A stretch of 64,000 bases of DNA from a bacterium (GCA_040755755.1 JBFLZW010000072.1:62001-126000); one strand, 5' to 3'. Shown: positions 53,638-62,694, numbered from the stretch's first letter. Program-made: numbers and translations. The notes: generated from the sequence alone by a model not told the origin.

Positions 53638-55134
53638 ATGGCTGAAATGGAACAACAGCAACAGGTACAGGCTGCTCAGGCTGAGGCAGCCGGGGAAGAA
53701 AAAGGGATTTTGGATAAAATCATCGAAGAGGGCCGCATGGCCCGCGATGAGACACAGCGGGAATGGGCCAAAGATCTCATCGGGGAATTCGTCAATCAGA
53801 TCATGCAGGGGGCCATGGTCGTTTCCAGGGATACCGAGCGCATGATCAACGCCAGAATCAGTCAGATTGACCGGCTTCTTTCCCTTCAGCTCAATGAAGT
53901 CATGCATCACCCTGATTTCCAGAAGCTTGAGGCCTCCTGGCGGGGATTGCACTATCTGGTCAATCAATCCGAAACCGGTGAAACCCTGAAGCTCAGAGTA
54001 ATGAACGTATCGAAGAAAGACCTCCTCAAGGACATGGAAAAGGCGAGTGAATTTGACCAGTCCACGCTTTTTAAGAAGATTTATGAAGAGGAGTTCGGTA
54101 CTTTCGGCGGAGCCTCCTATGGCGCTCTCATCGGTGATTATGAATTCGGTAACAACCCCCAGGACCTTTCACTTCTCGAAAAGATATCCCAGGTAGCCGC
54201 AGCCGCGCATGCTCCCTTTATCTCGGCTGCATCTCCGGCTCTTTTTGGCTGGCAGAGCTTCACCGAGCTTGGCGGGCCCCGGGATCTGGCCAAAATCTTC
54301 CAGACCGCCGAGTATGTCAAGTGGAAATCCTTCCGTGATTCGGAGGATGCCCGCTATGTGGCCCTTGTCCTGCCCCATGTTTTGATGAGACTTCCCTATG
54401 GTCAGGCGAATATCCCCGTGGAGTCCTTCGCTTATGAGGAGGATGTGGATGGCACGGATCACGACAAATATCTCTGGGGTAACGCGGCCTATGCTCTTGG
54501 TGCACGCCTGACCGATGCCTTTGCCAAGTACCACTGGACCGCCGCTATCAGGGGCGTTGAAGGCGGCGGGCTGGTCCAGGGGCTTCCCGTTCACACCTTC
54601 AGGACCGATGAGGGAGATGTGGCCCTGAAGTGTCCTACCGAGATAGCCATAACGGACAGGCGGGAGAAGGAATTTGCCGATCTTGGCCTTATTCCCCTGG
54701 TCCACTGCAAAGGGACGGATTATGCAGCTTTCTTCAGTACTCAGACAGTCAACAAGGCCAAGACGTATGATACCGATGCCGCCAACGCCAATGCCAGACT
54801 TTCTTCCCAATTGCAGTATATCCTTGCGGTTTCCCGGTTTGCTCATTATCTGAAATCGATCATGAGGGATAAGATCGGCAGTTTCATGACCCGGAAAAAT
54901 GTCGAGGACTATCTGAACCGCTGGATCAGCAACTATGTACTGCTGGATGACGAGGCAGGCCAGGAAATGAAGGCCAAATTCCCGCTGCGGGAAGCACGGG
55001 TCGATGTGGTCGAGGTTCCGGGAAAACCCGGTGCGTATCGGGCTGTGGCCTTTCTGCGGCCTCATTACCAGCTCGATGAATTGAGTATATCCTTGAGGTT
55101 AGTAGCAAACCTGCCCCCGCCAGCCAAAGGGTAA
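53638..55134 (+). CDS. tssC: T6SS contractile sheath large subunit TssC
   Basis: Large sheath subunit (VipB/ImpC), 498 aa, that assembles with TssB around the Hcp tube. It carries 'INARISQIDRLLSLQLNEVM', 'FQKLEASWRGLHYLVNQSET', 'EFGTFGGASYGALIGDYEFG' and the C-terminal 'YRAVAFLRPHYQLDELSISL RLV' region that forms the handshake with neighbouring subunits. GGAGG lies 6 bases before the ATG and tssB ends 12 bases upstream. Confidence 0.96.
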   Translation: MAEMEQQQQVQAAQAEAAGEEKGILDKIIEEGRMARDETQREWAKDLIGEFVNQIMQGAMVVSRDTERMINARISQIDRLLSLQLNEVMHHPDFQKLEASWRGLHYLVNQSETGETLKLRVMNVSKKDLLKDMEKASEFDQSTLFKKIYEEEFGTFGGASYGALIGDYEFGNNPQDLSLLEKISQVAAAAHAPFISAASPALFGWQSFTELGGPRDLAKIFQTAEYVKWKSFRDSEDARYVALVLPHVLMRLPYGQANIPVESFAYEEDVDGTDHDKYLWGNAAYALGARLTDAFAKYHWTAAIRGVEGGGLVQGLPVHTFRTDEGDVALKCPTEIAITDRREKEFADLGLIPLVHCKGTDYAAFFSTQTVNKAKTYDTDAANANARLSSQLQYILAVSRFAHYLKSIMRDKIGSFMTRKNVEDYLNRWISNYVLLDDEAGQEMKAKFPLREARVDVVEVPGKPGAYRAVAFLRPHYQLDELSISLRLVANLPPPAKG

Positions 55135-55189
55135 CGGCCGGTATGAGGGTAATCAACCAACAATCTCATAGATCAGGAGGGAACAGATC

Positions 55190-55678
55190 ATGGCTTTTGA
55201 TGCATTTTTAAAAATTGACGGCATTGAGGGTGAAAGTACGGACGACAAGCACAAGGGCTGGATAGAGATATTGTCCTATAACTGGGGCGTAAGCCAGACA
55301 GCATCCGCTACTGCCAGCTCCTCCGGAGGGGCCGCATCGGAGAGGGCAAATTTCCAGGATTTTTCCGTTGTCAAGATGCTGGATAAGGCTACTCCGAAGC
55401 TGGCTCTGGCCTGCTCTTCAGGCCAGCATATCAAGGAGATCACGCTCGAATTATGCCGTGCCGGTGGCGATAAGGTGCCTTACATGGAGTATAAGATGAA
55501 CGAGGTTCTCATCAGCTCGTATAGTGTCGGCGGTGCAGGCGGTGGCGAGCCGACGGAATCACTGAGCTTCAATTATGCAAAGATCCAGTGGACCTATACC
55601 CAGCAAAAACGCGCTGATGGTACCCCCGGAGGCAAGATACCGGCCGGATGGGACCTTGCGGCAAATAAGAAGGTATAA
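55190..55678 (+). CDS. hcp: T6SS tube protein Hcp (TssD)
   Basis: Hcp, 162 aa, forms hexameric rings of the inner tube and carries small effectors. 'MAFDAFLKIDGIEGESTDDK' and 'WIEILSYNWGVSQTASATAS' open the beta-barrel, with 'DFSVVKMLDKATPKLALACS', 'EITLELCRAGGDKVPYMEYK' and 'ESLSFNYAKIQWTYTQQKRA' following. The Ser/Ala/Gly-rich loop near residues 38-50 is the usual variable loop. There is no C-terminal effector extension. CAGGAGGGAACAG precedes the ATG. It lies between tssC and tssE, as in ClpV-Hcp type clusters. Confidence 0.95.
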   Translation: MAFDAFLKIDGIEGESTDDKHKGWIEILSYNWGVSQTASATASSSGGAASERANFQDFSVVKMLDKATPKLALACSSGQHIKEITLELCRAGGDKVPYMEYKMNEVLISSYSVGGAGGGEPTESLSFNYAKIQWTYTQQKRADGTPGGKIPAGWDLAANKKV

Positions 55679-55690
55679 GGCAGAAAAGAC

Positions 55691-55707
55691 AGTGGTCAGT
55701 GGTCAGT
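55691..55707. repeat. GTGGTCAGT microrepeat between hcp and tssE
   Basis: AGTGGTCAGTGGTCAGT, two units of the GGTCAGT repeat that also occurs at 8289 and 56243. Confidence 0.75.
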
Positions 55708-55764
55708 AAAAACACTGAACTCTGCAAACTGATGATTCTTTCTCTGTGAGGATAGAATAACCGG

Positions 55765-56241
55765 ATGCAGGAGAACCGGCAAAATATCCAGGCATCTATC
55801 CTGGACAGGCTCATAGATTACGAGCCGGAGGTTACGCAGGAGCCTGTCCAGCGGCAGGTGCTGAGTATCGAACAGGGCAAGGCGGCTGTTATACGGGACC
55901 TTGAGAATCTTCTCAATACCAAGAGCATCGTCATTTCCATCCCGCCGGTATACCGGCAGGTCAGCCGCTCTGTTCTTGTCTACGGAGTGAGGGATTTTAC
56001 CTCGCAAAACCCCAAGAGTATTGCCGTAAAAAAGCAGTTGCGCCAGAATCTGGAGGAAACCATCGCCAGGTTCGAGCCAAGGCTGAGGAATGTGACCGTC
56101 CAGGTTGAGGGGTCCACCGGAAACGAGCGAAGTGTCAGGTTCAGGATCACCGGTCTTCTGATCCTCGATCCCCTGACGGCACCCGTAACCTTTGATACCC
56201 TGTTCGATATCAATCGGGGTGAGTACACTATCCAGGGGTGA
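55765..56241 (+). CDS. tssE: T6SS baseplate protein TssE (gp25-like)
   Basis: Baseplate wedge protein related to phage T4 gp25, 158 aa. 'ASILDRLIDYEPEVTQEPVQ', 'AVIRDLENLLNTKSIVISIP', 'VLVYGVRDFTSQNPKS' and 'LRQNLEETIARFEPRLRNVT' follow the family pattern, including the conserved LRDLE-like motif (here IRDLENLLNT) that starts sheath polymerisation. The C-terminus ends 'DTLFDINRGEYTI', also typical. GAGG lies 12 bases before the ATG, rather distant. Confidence 0.92.
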   Translation: MQENRQNIQASILDRLIDYEPEVTQEPVQRQVLSIEQGKAAVIRDLENLLNTKSIVISIPPVYRQVSRSVLVYGVRDFTSQNPKSIAVKKQLRQNLEETIARFEPRLRNVTVQVEGSTGNERSVRFRITGLLILDPLTAPVTFDTLFDINRGEYTIQG

Positions 56242-56242
56242 T

Positions 56243-56356
56243 AGTGGTCAGTGATCAGTGGTCAGTGGTCAGTGAAAAGAAATAATGAACCAGAAGTCAG
56301 AATAAAAGCAGTCTTTCTCCTGACTCCTGACTTCTGACTCCTGACTTCTGACTTCT
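56243..56356. repeat. Microrepeat block between tssE and tssF
   Basis: GTGGTCAGTGATCAGTGGTC and continuing units (56243-56274), then a run of CTGACTTCTGACTC units (56318-56356) with an inverted copy CAGAAGTCAG at 56291-56300. It fills nearly all of the tssE-tssF gap. Confidence 0.8.
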
Positions 56357-56376
56357 AAGAATGGTGATATACCCAT

Positions 56377-58182
56377 ATGATGGAAGATGACATTCTCCAC
56401 TATTATGAGCAGGAGCTTACCTTTATCCGCGCCATGGGGGCGGAGTTTGCCAGAAAATATCCCAAGATCGCGGGGAGGCTGCTCCTGGAACCGGACAAGT
56501 GCGAGGACCCGCACACCGAGAGGCTGATCGAAGCGTTCGCCCTGCTCTGTGCACGCATTCAGAAGAAGGTCAACGATGACTTCCCGGAGATAACCGGGTC
56601 ATTGCTGAACATCCTGTATCCTCACTACATTGCTCCTATCCCTTCCCTGTCGGTGGTGAAGTTCGAGCCTCTGAAGACGGTGCCGCCCGGAGGATACCGG
56701 ATCGAGAAGAATACGGCACTCTATTCCAAACCCGTGAGCGGCTTTCCCTGTCAGTTCAGCACTACCTATCCCGTTACCCTGTGGCCGGTTGAAGTGGTGT
56801 TTGCAGGGCTGAAGGACCCGAAGAAAGTGGTGAGAAATGCCCAGCAGGCCCTGGTGATTAAGCTCAAGACCTTGAACAACCTCAAGTTTTCTCAGATCGG
56901 CTGGGAATCCGTGAGATTTTTTCTGAATGGTCAGGGGCAGCATGTGTATCATCTCTATGAGCTTCTGTTTAATAATGTCTGTCACGTTGAATGTGAAACG
57001 ACCGACAGCCGGGGGAAGAGTGTATCGGTAGCTCTGGCCCCTGAGAACATCAAGCCGGTGGGGTTTGCTCCTGATGAATGGATGCTTCCTTATTCATCGA
57101 GGTCTTTTCCCGGTTACATCCTGCTCTTTGAATATTTCTGCTTCCCCGAAAAGTTCCTGTTCTTTGACCTCGACTGCCTTGACAAGCTGCGAAGCGAACC
57201 AGGGCATGATACGCTCGATATCTGGATATATCTGAACAGGCCTGCCAAACCGAACCTTCTGGTCAATGCCGATACCTTTTGTCTCTCGGCAACGCCGGTG
57301 GTCAACCTGTTCAGGCGCATTGCGGAACCGATCCGGTTAGAGCGAAAGAAACCGGAATACCTGGTTGTCCCGGACAGCAGAAGGGCAGAGGCAACCGAAA
57401 TCTACAGTGTGGACCAGGTTGCCGCCTCAATGACAGGCTCCCTGGCGGAAGGGACAGACTTTTCGCCCTTTTATTCCCTCAGACACCACCTGAGAGAGGA
57501 TGAGAATCTCGACCGGAAAGCCTTCTGGCATGTCCAGAGAAGGCCATCGGGCAAAAAAGGTGATAACGGCACGGAGATTTTTCTCTCCTTCACCGACTGG
57601 AACCTGAAGCCCACCGATCCGGGAATTGAGACCCTGACCGTGTATACGACCTGCACCAACCGCGACCTTCCCGCCCGTCTCCCCTTCGGTGATCCGGAGG
57701 GAGATTTCGAGATGGAAACTTCAGCCCCTGTAGCCCGGATAAACTGCCTGATAAAACCGACCCCCACCCGCAGACCGCCCCTTGGAGGAGGGCTTCAGTG
57801 GCGTCTGGTATCTCATCTGTCACTCAATTACCTCTCCCTTGTCCAGGGGGGAGAGGATGCGCTGCGGGAGATCCTCCGGCTGTATGACTTTGACAATTCA
57901 CCGGTTACCCGGCAGCAGATCAACGGGATCGTATCTGTCAGAGCAGAGCCCATCACCAGGAGAATCGGCCAGTCCTTTGGCCGGGGAATACGGACAACGA
58001 TCCAGTTCGACGAGGACAGGTACGTCGGTACCGGGCTCTATCTTTTTGCTTCGGTACTGGAAAGGTTTCTGGGACAGTATGTCTCGGTCAACTCCTTTTC
58101 ACAACTGGTCGTCAAAACACTCCAGAAAAGTGAGGTATTGAAAAAGTGGCCGCCGAGGAACGGCAACAGGATACTCCTTTAG
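56377..58182 (+). CDS. tssF: T6SS baseplate protein TssF
   Basis: Baseplate wedge protein (601 aa, VasA/ImpG family). The N-terminus 'LHYYEQELTFIRAMGAEFAR' and 'KYPKIAGRLLLEPDKCEDPH' are diagnostic, as are 'DFPEITGSLLNILYPHYIAP' and 'PPGGYRIEKNTALYS'. The C-terminal 'IVSVRAEPITRRIGQSFGRG' and 'LYLFASVLERFLGQYVSVNS' complete the family profile. A Met pair at 56377/56380 leaves the exact start open. It overlaps the tssG start by 37 bases. Confidence 0.95.
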   Translation: MMEDDILHYYEQELTFIRAMGAEFARKYPKIAGRLLLEPDKCEDPHTERLIEAFALLCARIQKKVNDDFPEITGSLLNILYPHYIAPIPSLSVVKFEPLKTVPPGGYRIEKNTALYSKPVSGFPCQFSTTYPVTLWPVEVVFAGLKDPKKVVRNAQQALVIKLKTLNNLKFSQIGWESVRFFLNGQGQHVYHLYELLFNNVCHVECETTDSRGKSVSVALAPENIKPVGFAPDEWMLPYSSRSFPGYILLFEYFCFPEKFLFFDLDCLDKLRSEPGHDTLDIWIYLNRPAKPNLLVNADTFCLSATPVVNLFRRIAEPIRLERKKPEYLVVPDSRRAEATEIYSVDQVAASMTGSLAEGTDFSPFYSLRHHLREDENLDRKAFWHVQRRPSGKKGDNGTEIFLSFTDWNLKPTDPGIETLTVYTTCTNRDLPARLPFGDPEGDFEMETSAPVARINCLIKPTPTRRPPLGGGLQWRLVSHLSLNYLSLVQGGEDALREILRLYDFDNSPVTRQQINGIVSVRAEPITRRIGQSFGRGIRTTIQFDEDRYVGTGLYLFASVLERFLGQYVSVNSFSQLVVKTLQKSEVLKKWPPRNGNRILL

Positions 58183-59177
58183 AAGACCGCCTTTTTGACG
58201 AATATTACCGGTTCTCCTTCTTTATGGCCGTGCACCTTCTGGAGCGCCTCTACCCGGAGAAAAAGCCGGTAGGCAGCAGCCTGAGCCCTGTCGATGAAGC
58301 GGTGCGGTTTTCGGTCAAGCCCGGGCTTTCGTTTCCGGCAAGTGATATATCGGATCTGGGCTGGGACGATGAAGGCAGGCAGGTCCGGATGGGAGTCTCG
58401 TTCATGGGATTGATTGGCCCCGCCGGGGTCCTTCCTCACTGGTATAACGAGCTGGCTTTGCAGAGGAAGTGGGAAAAGGATTTCAGCCTGACCGCTTTTC
58501 TGGATATTTTTCACCACCGCCTTGTGTCATTGTTCTATCTGGCCTGGAAGAAAAGCAGGCTGGCTGTCCAGTATCAGCCCGGAGCCGGGGACAGTATCTC
58601 ACGGTATTTCTTAAGTCTCATGGGCCTGGGAACACCAGGGCTTTCGGACCGCATCGGATTGCCGGAAGAATCGCTCATCTGCTATAGCGGGCTTTTTGCA
58701 AGGCCGGTCCCGTCGGCTGTGGCCATTGAGCTTGCAGCAGGGTATTTTGCCGGGACCAGGGCACAGGTGGAGCAGTTCATCGAGCGGGTCATTGCCCTCG
58801 ATCCGGAAGATCAGACCTGCCTGGGGGTGGCTAACCACCAATTGGGAGAGAATGCTCTGTGCGGAAACTTCGTCCGGGAAAACCAGACGAAATTCCGCGT
58901 CAATCTCGGACCGATGGATTATGCGCATTTTATCCGCTTCCTGCCGGGCGGTGACCTGCTGGGGCCGGTCTTTTCGCTCCTGCGGTACATGGCAGGGCTT
59001 GAATATGAATTCGAGATCCGGTTATTGCTGAAGCGGGAAAGTGTGCCGCTGTGCATAATAGGCAGGAAAGATAACCTGTCCGCCCGTCTGGGGTGGACCA
59101 CCTGGCTCACGACGCCGGGAACTGTTTTTCAGGATGATCCCTGTCTGACTTTTCAGGAAGGGGATATTGGAAGGTGA
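58146..59177 (+). CDS. tssG: T6SS baseplate protein TssG
   Basis: TssG (VasB/ImpH), 343 aa, forms the wedge with two TssF. The GTG at 58146 lies inside the end of tssF. Marks are 'YYRFSFFMAVHLLERLYPEK', 'VRFSVKPGLSFPASDISDL', 'VSFMGLIGPAGVLPHWYNEL' and 'FRVNLGPMDYAHFIRFLPGG'. It is the last gene of the uninterrupted T6SS run; clpV comes about 700 bases later after a nucleotidyltransferase gene and a repeat. Confidence 0.94.
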   Translation: MAAEERQQDTPLEDRLFDEYYRFSFFMAVHLLERLYPEKKPVGSSLSPVDEAVRFSVKPGLSFPASDISDLGWDDEGRQVRMGVSFMGLIGPAGVLPHWYNELALQRKWEKDFSLTAFLDIFHHRLVSLFYLAWKKSRLAVQYQPGAGDSISRYFLSLMGLGTPGLSDRIGLPEESLICYSGLFARPVPSAVAIELAAGYFAGTRAQVEQFIERVIALDPEDQTCLGVANHQLGENALCGNFVRENQTKFRVNLGPMDYAHFIRFLPGGDLLGPVFSLLRYMAGLEYEFEIRLLLKRESVPLCIIGRKDNLSARLGWTTWLTTPGTVFQDDPCLTFQEGDIGR

Positions 59178-59182
59178 AGTCA

Positions 59183-59542
59183 ATGCCAAAAATGCCAAGA
59201 TCTTATGAGTGGGAGATAACCCCTGAAAAAGTCGAAATGGCCATTCAAAGAATTATTGAAGTCGGCCATCCATTGAAACTTATCCTGTTTGGCTCGTATG
59301 TTCGTGGCGAGACGACCATCAATAGTGATCTTGATATTCTCGTTGTAATGCGGAATGATATTATCAATCAACGACAAGAGAGTGTACGGATTCGGCGCGC
59401 TCTGCGGGGCATATCCATGCCTATGGATATTATCGTTGTACCGGAAGAAAAGTGGATACAGTTGAAGGATGAGCCCGGCCTGATTTACCGGCAAGCCCTG
59501 AGAGAAGGAAAGGTCGTCTATGAATCCTCAAACAGCATCTGA
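59183..59542 (+). CDS. MNT-type nucleotidyltransferase-domain protein
   Basis: A 119-aa protein of the minimal nucleotidyltransferase family. 'LILFGSYVRGETTINSDLDI' holds the GS motif and the paired Asp residues of the active site, and 'MPMDIIVVPEEKWIQ' gives the third Asp. The ATG at 59183 is chosen; a GTG at 59174 overlaps the tssG stop. MNT proteins act as antitoxins by adding AMP to HEPN RNase toxins. The partner position downstream holds only a short broken HEPN-like ORF, so the module may be decayed. Its place inside a T6SS cluster is unusual. Confidence 0.82.
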   Translation: MPKMPRSYEWEITPEKVEMAIQRIIEVGHPLKLILFGSYVRGETTINSDLDILVVMRNDIINQRQESVRIRRALRGISMPMDIIVVPEEKWIQLKDEPGLIYRQALREGKVVYESSNSI

Positions 59543-59645
59543 TGTTGATGAGGTCATTCGAACCTCTGAACAGACAATATCATGGGCCAGGAGCATGGTA
59601 TGCAAAACGCTCATATATGGTGGCCATTACACTGTTTGGATCTGA
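59520..59645 (+). pseudogene. Truncated HEPN-like partner of the MNT gene
   Basis: A 41-codon frame starting at an ATG inside the end of the MNT gene ('MNPQTASDVDEVIRTSEQTI', then 'SWARSMVCKTLIYGGHYT') and ending at TGA. The MNPQTA start and the position fit HEPN partners of MNT antitoxins, but those are about 120-140 residues with an RxxxxxH motif, which is missing. The palindromic repeat follows 35 bases later and may mark the break. Confidence 0.4.
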
Positions 59646-59679
59646 TGCCTTTGCGGAGTGAAAATCCTATAGAAAGGGT

Positions 59680-59757
59680 TTCCCGCAGAGACGCAGAGGC
59701 GCAGAGAAAATAATTTGTCTTTTTTACCTTTGCGCCTCTGCGTCTCTGCGGGAGAAA
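59680..59757. repeat. Dispersed palindromic repeat, GCAGAGGCGCAGAG type, copy 2
   Basis: Left arm TTTCCCGCAGAGACGCAGAG then GCGCAGAG, right arm GCGCCTCTGCGTCTCTGCGG then GAGAAA, around a T-rich loop: a near-perfect long inverted repeat highly similar to the copy at 6551-6623. It occupies the gap between the MNT/HEPN remnant and clpV. Confidence 0.88.
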
Positions 59758-59872
59758 TATTAATGTGTTGTCTTACCAATATGAGCGATGCGAAAACAAA
59801 AATAAATAGGAATATAGGTAAAATTGATTGATAACATTGTGGCCTCAAGGACAATCATGGCCGGAGGGAAAA

Positions 59873-62515
59873 ATGCTAAATACGAATATGAAATCCATGA
59901 TCGGGAAATTGAATAGAACCTGCCGCAACGCGCTTGATTCAGCGACTAGTCTTTGCCTGTCTCATACCCATTATCAGGTGGATATCGAACATTTCCTCAT
60001 CAAGCTGCTTGAGGTCCCCAATACGGACTTTCAGAAGATTCTCAGGCACTTCGAGATTAACGAAGGCCGTGTCGTATCGGACCTTACCCTCGCTCTGGAG
60101 TTATTCAAGCGGGGGAACGACAGAACTCCCGCTCTGTCGCTACGTCTGTTCCACATGATTCAGTATGCGTGGCTGGTCGCTTCCGTCGATTTCCAGGCAC
60201 CTGTCGTCCGATCGGGGCATATCCTGCTCGCTCTCCTATCCGATGATGAGATGGCACGTATCCTGATTCTGAGCTCCGATGCCTTGAGGAAGATCTCGGT
60301 GGAGACGCTGAGCCAGCACCTTCGGGATATAACTTCCGGGTCAAGCGAAGACAAGGATGCCGGAGTAATGGCTGAGGCGGCAGCCATGCAGGGAACAGGA
60401 CATACCCCCGCAGTGGGGACCAGGGCCCTTGACCAGTACACCATCAACCTGACTGACAGGGCGCGCAAGGGTGAGATCGACCCGGTTCTTGGCCGTGATA
60501 CGGAGATCAGGCAGATGATCGATATTCTGATCCGACGGCGTCAGAATAATCCCATACTCACAGGTGAAGCGGGCGTGGGCAAGACTGCTGTGGTCGAGGG
60601 ATTTGCCTTAAAGATTGTCCAGGGAGATGTGCCTCCGCCGCTTCGGAATGTGGAAATCCGCACCCTTGACCTTGGGCTGCTCCAGGCGGGTGCCGGGATC
60701 AAGGGAGAGTTCGAAAACCGGCTCAAGTCGGTCATCACCGAGGTGAAGGCATCGCCCACTCCCATTATCCTGTTCATCGACGAGGCCCACACCCTTATCG
60801 GTGCAGGCGGGGCCGCAGGCTCCGGCGATGCTGCCAATCTGCTCAAGCCTGCCCTGGCCCGTGGAGAGCTGCGCACCATTGCCGCCACCACCTGGTCGGA
60901 ATATAAAAAATACTTTGAAAAGGATGCCGCTCTGGCCAGAAGGTTCCAGGTCATCAAGGTTGAGGAGCCGGATGAGGAAAAAGCCGTGGTCATGATGCGG
61001 GCCATTTCCCCCTTTCTTGAAAAGCATCATCAGGTCATGATAACCGATGCGGCCCTGATCGATGCGGTCCGCCTGTCCCACCGCTACCTGACCGCCCGGC
61101 AACTGCCGGATAAGGCCGTGAGCGTGCTGGATACCGCCTGTGCACGGGTGGCCATTGGTCTGACCACCAGCCCTCCGGCGGTCGAAGAGGTTACCCGAAG
61201 AATCGGCGAGATCGAGCGGGAGATGAAAATCCTGGAGAAGGAATCCCTGATGGGGGGCGATCATGCCGAGCGTATGCAGACCCTGTCCGCAGAAAAGGAA
61301 GCGGCGCAGGGGAGGCTTGAGGAGCTTACGGCCAGGTGGCAGGGAGAGATGGAGATCGCTCAAAAAATCATCGGGCTTCGCCGGGAGATTCATGAGGCTT
61401 TTGCCAAGGACCCCGCTGACGGCACTTTGGCTGGAAAACGCGAGGCATTGAAGGGGCTTGAGGCGGACCTTGCCAGGGTGCAGGGCAGCGCCCCCCTGGT
61501 CCAGGTTGTGGTTGACTCCAATATCATCTCCGAGGTAATTTCGGGCTGGACCGGTATCCCCACAGGGCGGATGCTGACCGATGAGATCACCACGGTGCTC
61601 AGGATGGGAGAATTGCTCGGTGAGCGGGTCATCGGCCAGGACCACGCCCTGTCAGCCATTGCTCAGAGAATCCAGACTGCCCATGCAGGTATCGAAGATC
61701 CGTCGAAACCGACCGGCGTCTTTCTCTTTGTCGGACCGAGCGGCGTGGGAAAGACCGAGACCGCCCTGGCGATTTCGGATCTCCTGTATGGCGGTGAGGA
61801 AAATGTAATCACCATCAATATGTCGGAATACCAGGAGGCGCATACGGTTTCAGGGCTGAAAGGCTCGCCTCCGGGCTATGTCGGCTACGGCGAAGGTGGA
61901 GTTTTGACCGAGGCGGTGCGAAAGCGGCCCTACAGTGTAGTGCTTCTCGATGAGGTGGAAAAGGCCCACTCCGATGTGATCGAGCTTTTTTACCAGGTCT
62001 TTGACAAGGGCACCTTAGAGGATGGCGAGGGCCGGCGGATCGATTTCAAGAATACTCTGATTATCCTGACTTCCAACCTGGGAACGGATACGATCATGAA
62101 GCTGTGCGCCGATGAAGAAACCATGCCCACGCCGGAGAAACTGGCCGAGGTGCTCAGGCCCGAACTGGTCAAGCACTTCAAGCCTGCCTTTATAGGCCGC
62201 CTGATCGTGGTCCCCTATTTTCCGATCACGGACGAGAACATGAAGCGTATCGTGAAGCTGAAGCTTGACAGGATCGCCCGGAGAATGTGGGAAAACCGGA
62301 ACGTCTCGTTCAAGTATGACGACGGCTTGATCGAGGCCATTGCCGGAAGATGCAAAGAGGTAGAGAGCGGGGCACGGAATGTGGACCATATCCTGAGCAA
62401 CACCCTGCTGCCTGAAATGTCCAGGGAATTGCTGGGCCGGATGGCCACGGGTGAGCGGATAGAGGAGGTGAGGGTAAGCTTGCAGGGGGATGGGTTTGGA
62501 TTTGAGATAATTTAA
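59873..62515 (+). CDS. clpV: T6SS sheath-disassembly ATPase ClpV (TssH)
   Basis: AAA+ unfoldase of 880 aa that recycles contracted TssBC sheath. The ATG at 59873 has GGAGGG 5 bases upstream; a longer reading to 59828 has none. The Clp N-domain ('ALDSATSLCLSHTHYQVDIE') is followed by AAA1 with GEAGVGKT (about 230) and 'LFIDEAHTLIGAGG', a coiled middle domain, and AAA2 with GPSGVGKT (about 621), 'VVLLDEVEKAHSDV' and 'LTSNLGTDTIM'. 'LIGAGGAAGSGDAANLLKPA' and the N-domain distinguish it from ClpB. It is separated from tssG but surely belongs to the system. Confidence 0.94.
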   Translation: MLNTNMKSMIGKLNRTCRNALDSATSLCLSHTHYQVDIEHFLIKLLEVPNTDFQKILRHFEINEGRVVSDLTLALELFKRGNDRTPALSLRLFHMIQYAWLVASVDFQAPVVRSGHILLALLSDDEMARILILSSDALRKISVETLSQHLRDITSGSSEDKDAGVMAEAAAMQGTGHTPAVGTRALDQYTINLTDRARKGEIDPVLGRDTEIRQMIDILIRRRQNNPILTGEAGVGKTAVVEGFALKIVQGDVPPPLRNVEIRTLDLGLLQAGAGIKGEFENRLKSVITEVKASPTPIILFIDEAHTLIGAGGAAGSGDAANLLKPALARGELRTIAATTWSEYKKYFEKDAALARRFQVIKVEEPDEEKAVVMMRAISPFLEKHHQVMITDAALIDAVRLSHRYLTARQLPDKAVSVLDTACARVAIGLTTSPPAVEEVTRRIGEIEREMKILEKESLMGGDHAERMQTLSAEKEAAQGRLEELTARWQGEMEIAQKIIGLRREIHEAFAKDPADGTLAGKREALKGLEADLARVQGSAPLVQVVVDSNIISEVISGWTGIPTGRMLTDEITTVLRMGELLGERVIGQDHALSAIAQRIQTAHAGIEDPSKPTGVFLFVGPSGVGKTETALAISDLLYGGEENVITINMSEYQEAHTVSGLKGSPPGYVGYGEGGVLTEAVRKRPYSVVLLDEVEKAHSDVIELFYQVFDKGTLEDGEGRRIDFKNTLIILTSNLGTDTIMKLCADEETMPTPEKLAEVLRPELVKHFKPAFIGRLIVVPYFPITDENMKRIVKLKLDRIARRMWENRNVSFKYDDGLIEAIAGRCKEVESGARNVDHILSNTLLPEMSRELLGRMATGERIEEVRVSLQGDGFGFEII

Positions 62516-62624
62516 GGGGGAAAACAACTACGGGAGCATGCCTGGTGGTTAGTAAATAATAGCCAGGGGAAAAAATCGAGTGATAATAATCAGGGAGTAG
62601 TTTTTCTTTATCATTGATATAACG

Positions 62625-62678
62625 AGGGTATACCTGGCTCGTGAGAGCCCGCTTTCACGAGTCGATTCCCAATACCCT
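62625..62678 (+). promoter_or_regulatory. Nested-hairpin leader before the Stv-like gene
   Basis: An outer stem AGGGTAT (62625-62631)/ATACCCT (62672-62678) encloses an inner stem CTCGTGA (62638-62644)/TCACGAG (62655-62661). The outer arm ends just before the AGGAGG ribosome site at 62680, so folding could control translation. Both stems are perfect over 7 bp. Confidence 0.5.
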
Positions 62679-62694
62679 GCAGGAGGTTGATAGT

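Noticed and set aside
54169-55065. 298-codon minus-strand ORF opposite tssC
   Set aside because: Antisense shadow of a strongly conserved sheath gene in GC-rich sequence; no signal for a start or family.
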